Of a DNA stretch of 64,000 nucleotides, positions 22,771-32,899 are shown piece by piece (position 1 is the first letter of the stretch; every line of letters starts with the position of its first letter). The stretch lies in contig QNGE01003797.1 of the NCBI GenBank assembly GCA_008508345.1, positions 1 through 64,000 on the forward strand, given 5' to 3'. The DNA comes from Paragonimus westermani (lineage: Eukaryota > Platyhelminthes > Trematoda > Plagiorchiida > Troglotrematidae). A program made the position numbers and the translations under genes. The notes beneath the pieces were generated by a model. The model saw only the letters and a list, made by a program, of their open reading frames with translations. It searched no databases and had not been told where the DNA came from.

Positions 22771-24535
22771 GTTTTGTCTGTTTTGTCAAGATGCCAGGTG
22801 CGATGTCTTGGGTTACAGGACTTTGCTACTGTGTGATACTTAGGTTGAAGAAGGACAGATGACTGTCCAAACCCAAATAGAAAATCTTGCAGTATCCGTT
22901 GGTTGGCACCCATAACAATGAGCTTGAAACAGGAACTTCTAAAGATGATTTATTATAAGCTAGACTTACCACGTAACTTAAGCGTCACCCTAGATAGGTG
23001 CAAGCAATGTGTTTCTCACATGAATTCCAACAGAATACTTGTATTCAATTATTAGCGTCAGGTTATATTCAGGTACAATTTTTATCATGTGAGAAAGTAA
23101 CAATGAGATGAATTCTCTATCCAAGCGAACACATTTGTTATCACACACCTGGTACCGACATACAATCTCAGAAGCCTCAGAAAATTTCCCGAAGATGACG
23201 AGATGGCGTGTAAAATGCATTTACCACTATATGTGGTTTATGTCTCGGTTATTTCAGTACACTTTTAAGTCGATTGCCTCTATATAGTGGTGATGAAACC
23301 TCAACCGCAAATTCTTAAATAGCTGAACGCCATTGTTTCAAAGAAAAGGACATGGCGCATCTATTGGTGTTACCGAACTACTGATTCACACTGGTCATTT
23401 CGAACAATATTAATGGAACTTAAGTCATCCTACTGGCCACACTAAGTTTTCGCATTAGCTCCAAACTTTGCCACATAAACGTTTTTAGTAAGCTAAGTAA
23501 CAAGTTTTAAGGTTCTGTGCTTGAATGATGAGGTGGAGTAATCAGTGCCTCAGTTGAAAAAATATATTGACAAATAGCTTGGTTTATTATAGAAATCTGT
23601 TTACAAAATTTCTGAGCTTGGGCCGAATTCACACAGGTAACAGAACCAGCATGTCCAGGCAGGGTAAGCGCTTTGTGTCAAGATATAAGATTTCTGATTT
23701 ATCGCTGTGATTTCGTGGATCACCTAATGTGGCGCTTCATGGTTTGGAGCAAGCTACTTTTGTGGTCGGGTCGACTCCTATCAAAAATTACATCTTTTAA
23801 AGATGTTTTTTTAATTCATCGAATCTCTTCCACCATTTATCAGTATTTAATTTTGTCCCCCGAAAAGTGAACAAGATGTGGAATAATCGATGTGCGGAAC
23901 TAACAAAAGACAAGCGAAGGTATGAAAGACAAAAATGATATGCGATGGGATATTTTATGACGGCAAGAGAGGAGTAACGTGAATAAGAACTCTATTTGTT
24001 GTTTTTTCCTAAGCTTTTAAAGACTTAAATTGAATGTCGGCGCAAAAAAACAAAAATTGTACGGAGGAATGTTGCAGACACATTGGTGGCTTTATACAGA
24101 CCTTTGAAAAAACCTTCAAAAAAAGGCAGATATACAATACTATGTTGAGGACTTGACCAGTATTTTAGACCACATACATGGGAGCGGGCGGCTTAAGTTG
24201 GACTTACCGTCAAATCATTTTACTACGTTAGAATAAAGAACACCCGACTACCGCAAGTAATCACAGAGATAACGTATTTCAGACTACGTAAAAAGCAAGA
24301 AACTTAGAAGTAACACCAGTGAGTCAACTATCATTTAGCAATGAAAAAGCTATCTACAGCACTGTCAAAATTAGGAATCCAAATTACAGCCGATTACCAG
24401 CAGAGCAAATGGTACAAATCAGCCTCTAAACTACGGGTTGGTTTTCAGTGATTTAACATATTTCCCAAGATAAAATTTTCTATGTGTCTGATCAACAGTA
24501 AGTTTGTTGTGTCGCTTGCATTAAATGGAGTAAAA
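22771..24535. other. Sequence inside or between P1 remnants, nothing recognised
   Basis: Lies between two direct copies of the P1 terminal segment. The 76-codon - frame at 22990-23220 is protein-like but unrecognised. No RT motif is visible here. Confidence 0.35.
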
Positions 24536-24559
24536 AAATGTAAAAATTACATTTTGTGT

Positions 24560-25830
24560 GTGACAGTCAATTAGAAATATTCAGGGTATGAACGAGCCTA
24601 CAATCACATCGACGTATTATGTTATTAACACTAACTCAACCCAATGGATTGCTTCAACCACCTTTGTGCATATTGCACCAGTTGATTAGTTTTGCTCAAG
24701 GTGGTTTTGTTAAAGGCCAGTTGCTTTACGTTCTGATTGTACAGAAGGTATGTTGATGATAGTTTGTTTTTACGGATACTGTCTACTTTGATTTGTTTTA
24801 AACTTTCTCAACTCTAACCAACTGAACCCAACTTTGTTTCACTGAACCGTATCAAACGGTAGCTTGACGTTCTTAGATACATTCTTCACCATGCATGAGA
24901 ATGGGACACTACAGTGATCGGTCCATCATAAAATAATATGGAATAAACACCATTTTCAGCTCTCCAGCTTTGCCCTAAACGCGTACAAGCGTGGCTTAGC
25001 CAATACTATATTTCAACAGGCCAGACAGATTTGCACTTCTAAGTAGCTTCAGACGGAACAGTATTTGCTAAAAATAACGTTACTCCAAATGTTTATCTTG
25101 GAGAAGTCACAGCGACTCATTACAACGTGGACAAGTGCAATTAACCAGTTCAAACAGCCCAAAAGAATGATGTATTTCAATTCCTACCATTTAAATGGGA
25201 TCAGTTGGTCAATGACATCAAGCGCAAATTGAATCCTGTCCTATGCGGTTGCCCAGTTGCGTTCAGTTCAAACCACCAAAGAAACGGTTCTTCAAAATCA
25301 TGAACGCAGTTTGTCTAACTATTCTGCCTCTCACGTTACTGACCACCTCACTTGCAGTTGCAGCAAAGTTTGCTTAGGCAGAACAGACAGACAGCTGTCC
25401 CACTGAGTTGCGGAACGCGTCCTGAAATGGTTGAAACAACTCATGGCACAACAATTTTAAACCGGTGAATCCGTTGCTCGAAATTCTACACCATTGATTT
25501 CTAGAAACGTCATAACGACAGGTCACTGGACTGGCCTACTTAAATCTTACAAAATATTTCTTAGGCGTCAGAAATCGAGGCCTTTGACGAAACCGCGTTA
25601 ATCGGAACTCACCAACTGGCGCTATATGCACAAAGATGACTGAAGTTACCTATCAGGTTGTTTTGCGGTTACTGACAATACACCGGTGTGGCTGTATGCT
25701 TGTTCATACCCTGTCTGCCTCTAACTCTGTCATATATGACCTAAATGTTTACCCCTGAGCCTGATGAGAGTAAACGAAATGTTAATACATTGCAAGATGT
25801 GTCTACTTTCTGCATTAAGAAGGTTGTTAA
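24560..25830 (+). pseudogene. Penelope-like element remnant, group P1 old copy
   Basis: Many stops and frameshifts, but the order is clear: terminal-segment copy (24560-24700), the RT motif C scrap RYVDDSLFL near 24748, the post-RT linker, then near 25310-25420 SNYSASHVTDHLTCSCSK followed by CLGRTDRQLSH. This is the GIY-YIG nuclease core with the second motif altered (YIG to CLG). The 3' end carries the P1 terminal repeat with a decayed hammerhead at 25755-25796. Not functional. Confidence 0.75.
25755..25796 (+). ncRNA. Decayed hammerhead-like motif at the 3' end of P1 old copy
   Basis: CUGAUGA at 25761-25767 and GAAA at 25776-25779 are intact, with the same 8-nt GAGUAAAC between them. Helix III keeps 4 bp, but helix I pairs only two bases next to the core, so this copy is probably inactive. 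Confidence 0.5.
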
Positions 25831-26037
25831 AGAGAACCTAGTGTATCAAGATAGAAATCAGTAAACAATCACCACCATCTTAGCGTGCGAACCTTTCAAA
25901 GTTTGATTATAAAAGTACAAAAGATATGTGGGGTACACATAGTTTGAACTATGATAGATCATGGTCAGCCGTGATGGCTGATAGCGTTTATTTCTGAACA
26001 AACCTTCCACGTGTAAACAATTTTGTTTTTGTTCGGA

Positions 26038-26430
26038 TCACTCCGGTGCGGAAGTTCTCAAATGAGGGCAGTCTTCCTTAGCACCAACTAAACTCCGATG
26101 ATGTGAAACATAAATTGTGTGTTCGCCCACAATAATTGGTTTCGAGCTTTCAAATCGGACGGATATAACAAACGTATCTGTGGGCATTTGCGTGTCTCCC
26201 TCAGACTGCAGTTTCACAAAGCTACCGTAACCAAACGGCCACTTGTCTGGAGACAATACACAGAATCTTTGTGGCCACGGTCGTCGTGATAAGTAAAGTT
26301 CCTTGGAAAACATCGGCCTTTCATCCCTTTCATCTCTCTCCACACTTGTTTCCAATTGTATATATTTGTATACCCAGATTTCGAAACGTCGATACCTGGA
26401 CTTTTGGAGTGAAGCTTCGTGTGAGGAATC
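26038..26430 (-). CDS. Unrecognised candidate exon ending in a stop
   Basis: The - frame is open from about 26437 down to a TGA at 26038. It has a protein-like composition: an acidic/basic patch (ERDERDERP), then aromatic and beta-rich sequence (WPFGYGSFVKL, then FVISVRFESSKPIIVGEH). All three + frames here are closed, so it is not an antisense shadow. It would suit a C-terminal exon; AG acceptors are available at its upstream edge. I recognise no family. No partner exon on the - strand was found nearby. Confidence 0.35.
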   Translation of the reverse strand, partial: DSSHEASLQKSRYRRFEIWVYKYIQLETSVERDERDERPMFSKELYLSRRPWPQRFCVLSPDKWPFGYGSFVKLQSEGDTQMPTDTFVISVRFESSKPIIVGEHTIYVSHHRSLVGAKEDCPHLRTSAPE

Positions 26431-26974
26431 TTTTTAGTGCCAACAACTAACGAGGAGATTAAGTAGGGTCAACTGGCTCCTTCCAGTATCTAATAAATCG
26501 ATCGATACATACACCTGAACCACGTTCATTGTGTATTGCAAAAATGCTCGCATTGCCCGTCCATAACTTGACACTTCACTTTTCACTTCTTTATTAATCC
26601 CTCATTATTTCATCGATCAATAAACAAAATGACATTGAACTGGAATGAGCTGCACAAACGAATGAATATTACACACACGAGCAGTATGAACTGTTAGGTG
26701 GATGAACCGCTAGTATTCTGGCTAATCGTTGGAATACGCGTCTCCTGTAGAAGCCTAGGTCTCCAGCTAGTGTTCTGGAGCTTTTGGAACTGAAGTTCGG
26801 GACATGAAATACCAAACGTCCAGTCATTTGTGGTGACCATATGCAAAACAGGACAGGTATCGCGGATGAACCTATTCACTTCAATCCACACACATTACCG
26901 AGTACCGGATCGTTTTCAACACACCAATCCATCTAGTTATTCCATTCGCTTAAAATGGTAAACCGTTTACTAAG

Positions 26975-27307
26975 CACCGTCTGCAACTGTTTTTGACACC
27001 GGATGAAGTTACTGAAGCAACTGTAAAGCTGCTTCAGTGCGTGCACATGTTGAAGCAATGCCAGATTTATAAAATAATCCGTCCGTTAGTTACAAGCGCA
27101 ATCCACCGAAATGCACTCGAGGCTATGAGCGGTACTATTCACCAGCTTGTTCGGCTGTCTCTCCGCTCTCTGAAAGACGCCGACCAGTTAAAACCACATC
27201 TCAATTTGGATGGACAGTCTTGGCACTCCAATTTTATCTATCACCACCCCAAAATCGCGGGACTCACGAATAAAAATGCCGCTGTTCAATCATTGTCCGT
27301 CTTTGGG
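26975..27307 (+). CDS. Unrecognised internal exon, helical product
   Basis: Exactly 111 codons in phase 0-0 between TTTACTAAG/C and the good donor TTTGGG/GTACGT. The product starts HRLQLFLTPDEVTEATVKLL and continues as amphipathic helices rich in leucine, with a single tryptophan, and a C-terminal polar stretch. It reads like part of a helical-repeat or scaffold protein, but I cannot assign a family. No neighbouring exon on the + strand is recognised because a PLE begins 340 bases downstream. Confidence 0.4.
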
Positions 27308-27645
27308 GTACGTAACCAGAGACGATTTGTTTGGCTAAATCAGGAGGAATATTAACCTCTCAGTAGGCGATCAAGACTTCGCAACGGGAAATAAAGGATG
27401 AACCCGTACAGCGTGGATGGATAAGCTTTGAAACAAACTGAACTTTCATGCCTTTAGCGGCCGTACCGTTCTACACTCTTTAGAATTTAGCTGTTTTATG
27501 TAGATTGCATTTTCTCTAGGATATTCATTTATGTCGTGCATTGTTATTGCGACCTTCTGTCGACTAAGATTCGTATTTTTTGAAGTGAACGAAGTAAACA
27601 ATCAATTCTATGTCATGGTTACAACAAGGAAACCACTATAGTTGC

Positions 27646-27839
27646 GAACAGTGGTGGTGTTGTTTGTAGCTCGGGTCAATGGTTTTGATATTGATATGTT
27701 CGCCGAGCTTGGAATTTGGTTTGCAAACGTTTCATAATCAGGCGAGGTGACATCATCAGTGCGTAGGTGTTTCAGCGTATATTTTGAATGTGAAGATTGA
27801 TCGATGCCTGCTCTTATATAGGAGAGTGATTTGACCTAC
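27646..27839 (+). repeat. Left inverted terminal repeat of PLE P4
   Basis: Reverse complement of 30293-30486 with scattered mismatches. It contains, in antisense, CUGAUGA, a stem of GUCACC with its partner, and GAAA. A partial direct copy of the outer end follows at once (27838-27895). Confidence 0.8.
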
Positions 27840-27875
27840 CAAAACCATCAACCCTAGCTACAAACAACACAACCA

Positions 27876-30273
27876 ATGTTCCCAACCATCAGGAACCTAC
27901 ATGGGCGCACACCGCTAAAAGCAGCTCGTTTTTGGGAGACCTTCGCATGCACAGGGGCTTCCCACGTGAGCAACTATTCTTCTTGCATGAATGCCTGCGT
28001 GAAAATATCTTCCCTCCAAGTATCGACTACAAACCACCACTCAATCACCCACGAGCTGGGGAAATAGCGAGACAAAACGGAAGACGGATATTACGTATGT
28101 TAATAGTCGATGCTCACAATCGGTTACGGAAATACGAGAACATCATAACAGCCAACAGAGAAGACTGTAAACAAATAATAGACAAACATCAGTTACAGAG
28201 ATTAGGGGCAGCAATAGGACAGCGAACAGCAAGAGCCGCGAATAAGAAGAGAATAACCCTTGAAGTGAAGCCCTCAAGACTGTCGAAGAAGCAAGCCAAC
28301 TCCAGCAACTATACGTGGATCAGAAACTTATCAAACCATCCACTATCCAACGACGAGCAAGATGTATCTGTAAAAGGACTCAAATTCAACACGAAAGATG
28401 CACCAAACAGAGAATAATTGGCAAACTTGGAACACATAATGAAATCTAACGTCTTGTCGGGAGAGGCACAGCACCAAATCCGACAAACTGTCTTGCCAAC
28501 GTTGACCCGCATTAGGCCACCCAATAACCTTACCCAACGAAAACAACGAGCTTTGAACAATCTCAAAAGGATGGTAGCATCATCATTTTACCAGCCGATA
28601 AGGGACGGATGACAGTTATCATGGACAAGGCAGAATACGTGGAGAAAGCAAAACAACTGCTCAACGACACAACCACCTACCTCCTACTCACCAAAAAACT
28701 GGCCAACAAAATCAACAGCAGACTAAAGAAGCTAGAGGCTTCGCAGGAGATAAGCAAACAGGAGCGTTGGAAAATGCAACCACTGCTTAATTCTACGGAC
28801 TACCAGAAATACACAAAGATGGTATCCCACTACGACCAATTGAATCTTTACCTGGCACACCAACCTACAATTTGGCCGAAGACATATTCAAACGGCTACG
28901 ATATGTCGTCGACGGATCAGATCATTCCATGATCAATGCTGTACAATTCTTGAACAAACTGAAACACATGAAGATAGAATAAGACGGAACAATGATTTCG
29001 GTTGATGTCACAGCACTCTTCACATCATTGACCTCACCCTAGCCAAAGAGACGCTGCGAAAGCTGTTAGAAGAAAATATCCGACCGAATGGATCATTGAA
29101 ACCGGAGAGCATATGCAATCTCATTGAGCTATGTTTGTCGACGTACTTCAAATTCAATGGCCAAATCTACCAACAACTTAAAGGAACCCCAATGGGTTCG
29201 CCCATATACGGATTTATCGCAGAGGCGGTCATGCGGGGGTTAGAGAGTATCGCGCTACCAAAGATCAAACCGAAACTCTGGGTACGATATGTTGACGATA
29301 CATTCATAATCCTCATACGCTCAATGACTGAGGACACAAACAGACTGCTGAACAATGTTTTCGACGATATTGAATTTACGATGGAGACGGAAACCGACAA
29401 CCAACTACCGTTCCTAGATGTACTAATCAACCGCAAACCTGATGAAACACTGGATACCTCAGTTTATCGAAAGGAACACACGCGGACCAACTCATTAGTT
29501 TTTACAGCAACTACCAAGTCAGCCGTAAAAGGAGCTGCACTCGAACTCTGTTCAAACGAGCTGAAACACACTACAGCACCGCAGAGCTCCGGAAAAAGGA
29601 AGAAAACTACCTATTCCGAGTATTCCTTCGCAACGGATACCCGCAAAACTTCATCAGACGGAGTCTATTACGAAAAAACAGAAAGTCCAACACTACTGAG
29701 CCACCAACAAAACGAATTGCACTACCATACATCAAAACCGTATCAGAAATGACCACTAGGCTACTGAGAACACATGGTATCACGCTAGCACACAAGCCAA
29801 CAGCAACATTACGAAAGATACTATCAAAATCAAAAGAACAATCCAAACCCACCGACAGAAGAAATGTCATTTACAAAATCCAATGCAGTAACTGTGGACA
29901 ACATTATGACGGCCAAACCGGACGGAAATTATCAACACGAATACATGGACACGAAGTGGCCATCAAGAGACACGATCAATTATCCCTGATCTCCGTCCAC
30001 GTGGATGAAACTGGACAGACCTTCAACTTGAACACCACAGATATCCTTACTCAGGCAAATACCAAACATGCAAGAGAATTTCTCGAAGCCTGGTACTCAT
30101 CAACCGGTTCAATAAACAAACACATCGAGCTAGACAAAATCTACGAACCAATGCGAACCAAGGATTTGAGGAGCGATAATCGTCATCGAACCCAAACAGA
30201 GCAACTTGAACTGATAAGAAAAAAAGTCAACCAATGGTGGGTCGGACCAGAGGTCAAACACGACGGAAAGTGA
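27876..30273 (+). pseudogene. Penelope-like RT and GIY-YIG nuclease, group P4, frameshifted
   Basis: Coding order is complete but spread over three frames. The N-terminal domain is at 27932-28612, with one in-frame TAA at 28415-28417. The IIILPADKGRMTVIMDK block lies in the shifted frame at 28570-28630. A further frameshift near 28800 falls where LPKIHKDGIPLRP-type sequence is expected. The RT palm follows at 29040-29480: GTPMGSPIYGFIAEAV (motif B), WVRYVDDTFIIL (motif C) and LPFLDVLINRK (motif D). After another shift, NVIYKIQCSNCG and HYDGQTGRKL form the GIY-YIG nuclease (29862-29940), with YIG changed to YDG. The last frame (29749-30273) ends with a TGA 20 bases before the terminal repeat. 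Confidence 0.85.
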
Positions 30274-30292
30274 CCATCCAGAATCCAGCCTA

Positions 30293-30486
30293 GTAGGTCA
30301 ACTCACTCTATTATATAAGAGCAGGCATCGATCAATCTTCACATTCAAAATATACGATGAAACACTTACGCACTGATGATGTCACCTCGCCTGGTGATGA
30401 AAGTTTTGAAAACCAAATTCCAAGCTCGGCGAACATATCAATACCAAAACCATCAACCCGAGCTACAAACAATACCACCACTGTTC
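30293..30486 (+). repeat. Right inverted terminal repeat of PLE P4
   Basis: Pairs with 27646-27839. It carries ACGCACTGATGATGTCACC, GGTGATGAAAG and a GUUUUGAAAAC palindrome in sense orientation. These are hammerhead-like core boxes, but no cleavage-site U or helix I partner is visible. Confidence 0.75.
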
Positions 30487-30509
30487 CCAACCATCAGAAA
30501 TCCTTGGTC

Positions 30510-32740
30510 CAAAAAAATTTATCACGCGATACAACGGTTGAAGCAGAGACTCCGGATCCCTCTGGTGTCCAACGGGTGCTATGAGTTTCATCACTGCGTT
30601 CCTCGGACATAGTACATCTGAAGAGTTTTCTCTTGTTTTCGTTCACTAGCGAACGTCATCTTTGCACGTTGTTCGAATGGACTAGTATGACCTTGCAATA
30701 CAAAAGAATTTTTGTGCACGCACGTCAGTCTGGTCTCCTACATGTGCCGCAGTCGCTCGACAGTGCTGTGCCGATGTCTCAACCAAACTTTTTAGCTCTG
30801 CTGTACTCCGATAAACGGCCCATCTCCGGCCGCGCTTAAGCCGTTCACGGTAACTCCGGAAGGCCCTTGCCTCCGGATACTGGTAATTTCGAATATTTTG
30901 GTGATCATCTTGGGCCTCTTCTGTGGGTCAAACTTTTTGATTACGGTAATGTGCTAGAACTCCGGTAACTAACCTGTTGCATTTGTTCGTTTTGTTTTTA
31001 CCGATAGCCTAGTGAAGTACGCCTGCAGTTACTTCGGCTATTCAAAGACTCGTTTTTACCTCTCTCCATCTATCCCAGATGCCCAGAGAACCATATCTGA
31101 CGCCTTCGTAGGGCAGTACATAGAAAGACTTTTGTAGGTGACAATATAGCCACTGTCAATTCTCTAGGATTGCGGGTCCCACCAACAAGGTGGATGTAAG
31201 TGAATGGTAAACGGTATGAGCAAACAACGCTTCACCGAGTAGTTCTATTGCACGAAACACTATTTACGTGACTATCCTGCGGTCACTTTCCCAAAGGTAA
31301 TACGTAGTTCGTTAATTTTCTGCACCCTTCAGAAACAAACTTAATGAACGGAGGGAATTCCTATTCAGCTAGATGCAGTGATCATGAACACTACAATAGG
31401 AGATATTTTATCCGAAATTGCAGCGCGTATATGCTGGTGGCTAGAGTTTGCTGGGCTTGCCAGTCTAGCTGATATTTTTGCCGGTATGAACTTCAGCATA
31501 GCATATACCCCATAATGTTCAAATAGCATTCGGCCAGCTTTCCTAAGCGAACATGTTCTAGGACGTGCTGGAGCAACTATTCTGCATAGAGTTTGTCCAT
31601 GCAGACTTTGGAAGAACTGGTTTATGCACTTTGGATGCATTGCCTCATAGCCGTGAGTACATGTGCACAACATACGACTCCCGGTGAATAATTAATCTGA
31701 TAAACTTTGGTCGTGGAAGACAGATAGTTTGAAATATTCTTGAAGCAAGTGCACACGGCGTCTTCAGAAGAACCGATAAATTTGACGAACAACAGAAGTG
31801 TAATTTGTAAAAAAACCGAAAGTGATACACTCTTGTTACAATAAATTGAGGGCAACTGGATGATGTCAACAAGACCGCTTACGTCAATTAACTACTACCG
31901 CGATTAAGATAACGTTTAATAGTTCGCCCACAGTAAGAAAGGATAATGAATTTTTTGCCGTTTTACGCTCACTGAACTTCACACTTTTCTTTGAATCTAG
32001 TCACTCAAGACAAGGTCTTGTGCACCCGGTGAAAACATCAATTCTAATTCAGTAGTGAATGTTACAGAGAAAAATGCGAGTGACCTATATGTTTATTCTG
32101 CCTGAGTTTCCAAATCAAGGGTAGCTAGACAAATGCTGTGGTGTTTGGGACCCAGGTGAAAGCAGAACGATCGAAGTTGGAGCGAATAACGTACAATGTT
32201 CACATAAAAAGTTTGGTTGCATCTTGTGTCCGTTACACATGTACATTTATGGTGTGGTTATACAAAACTGCACATACTTTTGTGCTTGATGCATGTACTC
32301 TTCACCTCCGATCGTGTAGCTTGAATATGAGTATATCGTTCAACCGTGATTTGTTCGGTTTCGCAAGAATTGGATGGCAACTAGCTACCTCAGGGCAATA
32401 TTTCCTGTTTAATAATCGGAATGGTTCGGATATTAAGGAAGTGGGTAATTCATTATGGTGAAAATAACGGAACATTAATCGATTACCCCACCATACCTAA
32501 GTGAATATTTATGCGTAAACCCTATAACGATAGGAAACTTTCAGTACACTTGAAGTCGACACCGACACACTGGTAGATAAATAAAGTGAATGCTACCTAG
32601 TGGTTTGAAAATTAAATCCTATTTAACTGATCACTGATGAAAGAAGACAAGGTTGTTCAGATAACAAAACCCTCCGTCTACTTTCATTATACTATTAGTT
32701 AAAATAGTCTTCCATTTTGCACATCAATTCAAAATTGCTC
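30510..32740. other. Non-coding stretch, nothing recognised
   Basis: The 102-codon - frame at 31365-31673 and the 107-codon + frame at 32138-32461 lack motifs and splice context. No repeat shared with the rest of the window was noticed. Confidence 0.35.
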
Positions 32741-32746
32741 GGACAA

Positions 32747-32878
32747 TCAGATTAGTTGATCAAATATGGTGGCCAGTTTTTCACAAGAATAGTCACCTTT
32801 GGCGGAACGGTCAGTAAACGTGTAACCGAAATTTGTCAACATGTAACATACCAACCAATTGAGGGTCACTGTCAATGC
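32747..32878 (-). CDS. Terminal exon of an unrecognised gene
   Basis: A long pyrimidine tract ending CTCTCTTCCAG (read on the -) abuts GCATTGACAG at 32878. The frame then runs 43 codons in phase 0 to a TGA at 32747-32749. The product, ALTVTLNWLVCYMLTNFGYT and onward to KLATIFDQLI, is a hydrophobic helix followed by a polar tail. The acceptor is among the best in the window. The frame also reads through upstream, but the polypyrimidine tract makes that part intron. It is probably the last exon of the same - strand gene as 35226-35463. Family not recognised. Confidence 0.55.
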   Translation of the reverse strand, partial: ALTVTLNWLVCYMLTNFGYTFTDRSAKGDYSCEKLATIFDQLI

Positions 32879-32899
32879 CTGGAAGAGAGAAGAAGATTG

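Larger units (their letters stand above)
27646..30506 (+). mobile_element. Penelope-like element, group P4, nearly full length, decayed
   Basis: A PLE of about 2.9 kb with both ends present. Inverted terminal repeats of about 194 bp lie at 27646-27839 and 30293-30486. In addition, the outer piece CCAAAACCATCAACC...CCCAACCATCAG is present in direct orientation at 27838-27895 and 30448-30506. Mixed direct and inverted terminal repeats are typical of PLE insertion. The coding region on the + strand is described separately. Confidence 0.85.

Noticed and set aside
30365..30430. A complete hammerhead in P4
   Set aside because: C instead of U at 16.1 and no helix I partner in either terminal repeat.
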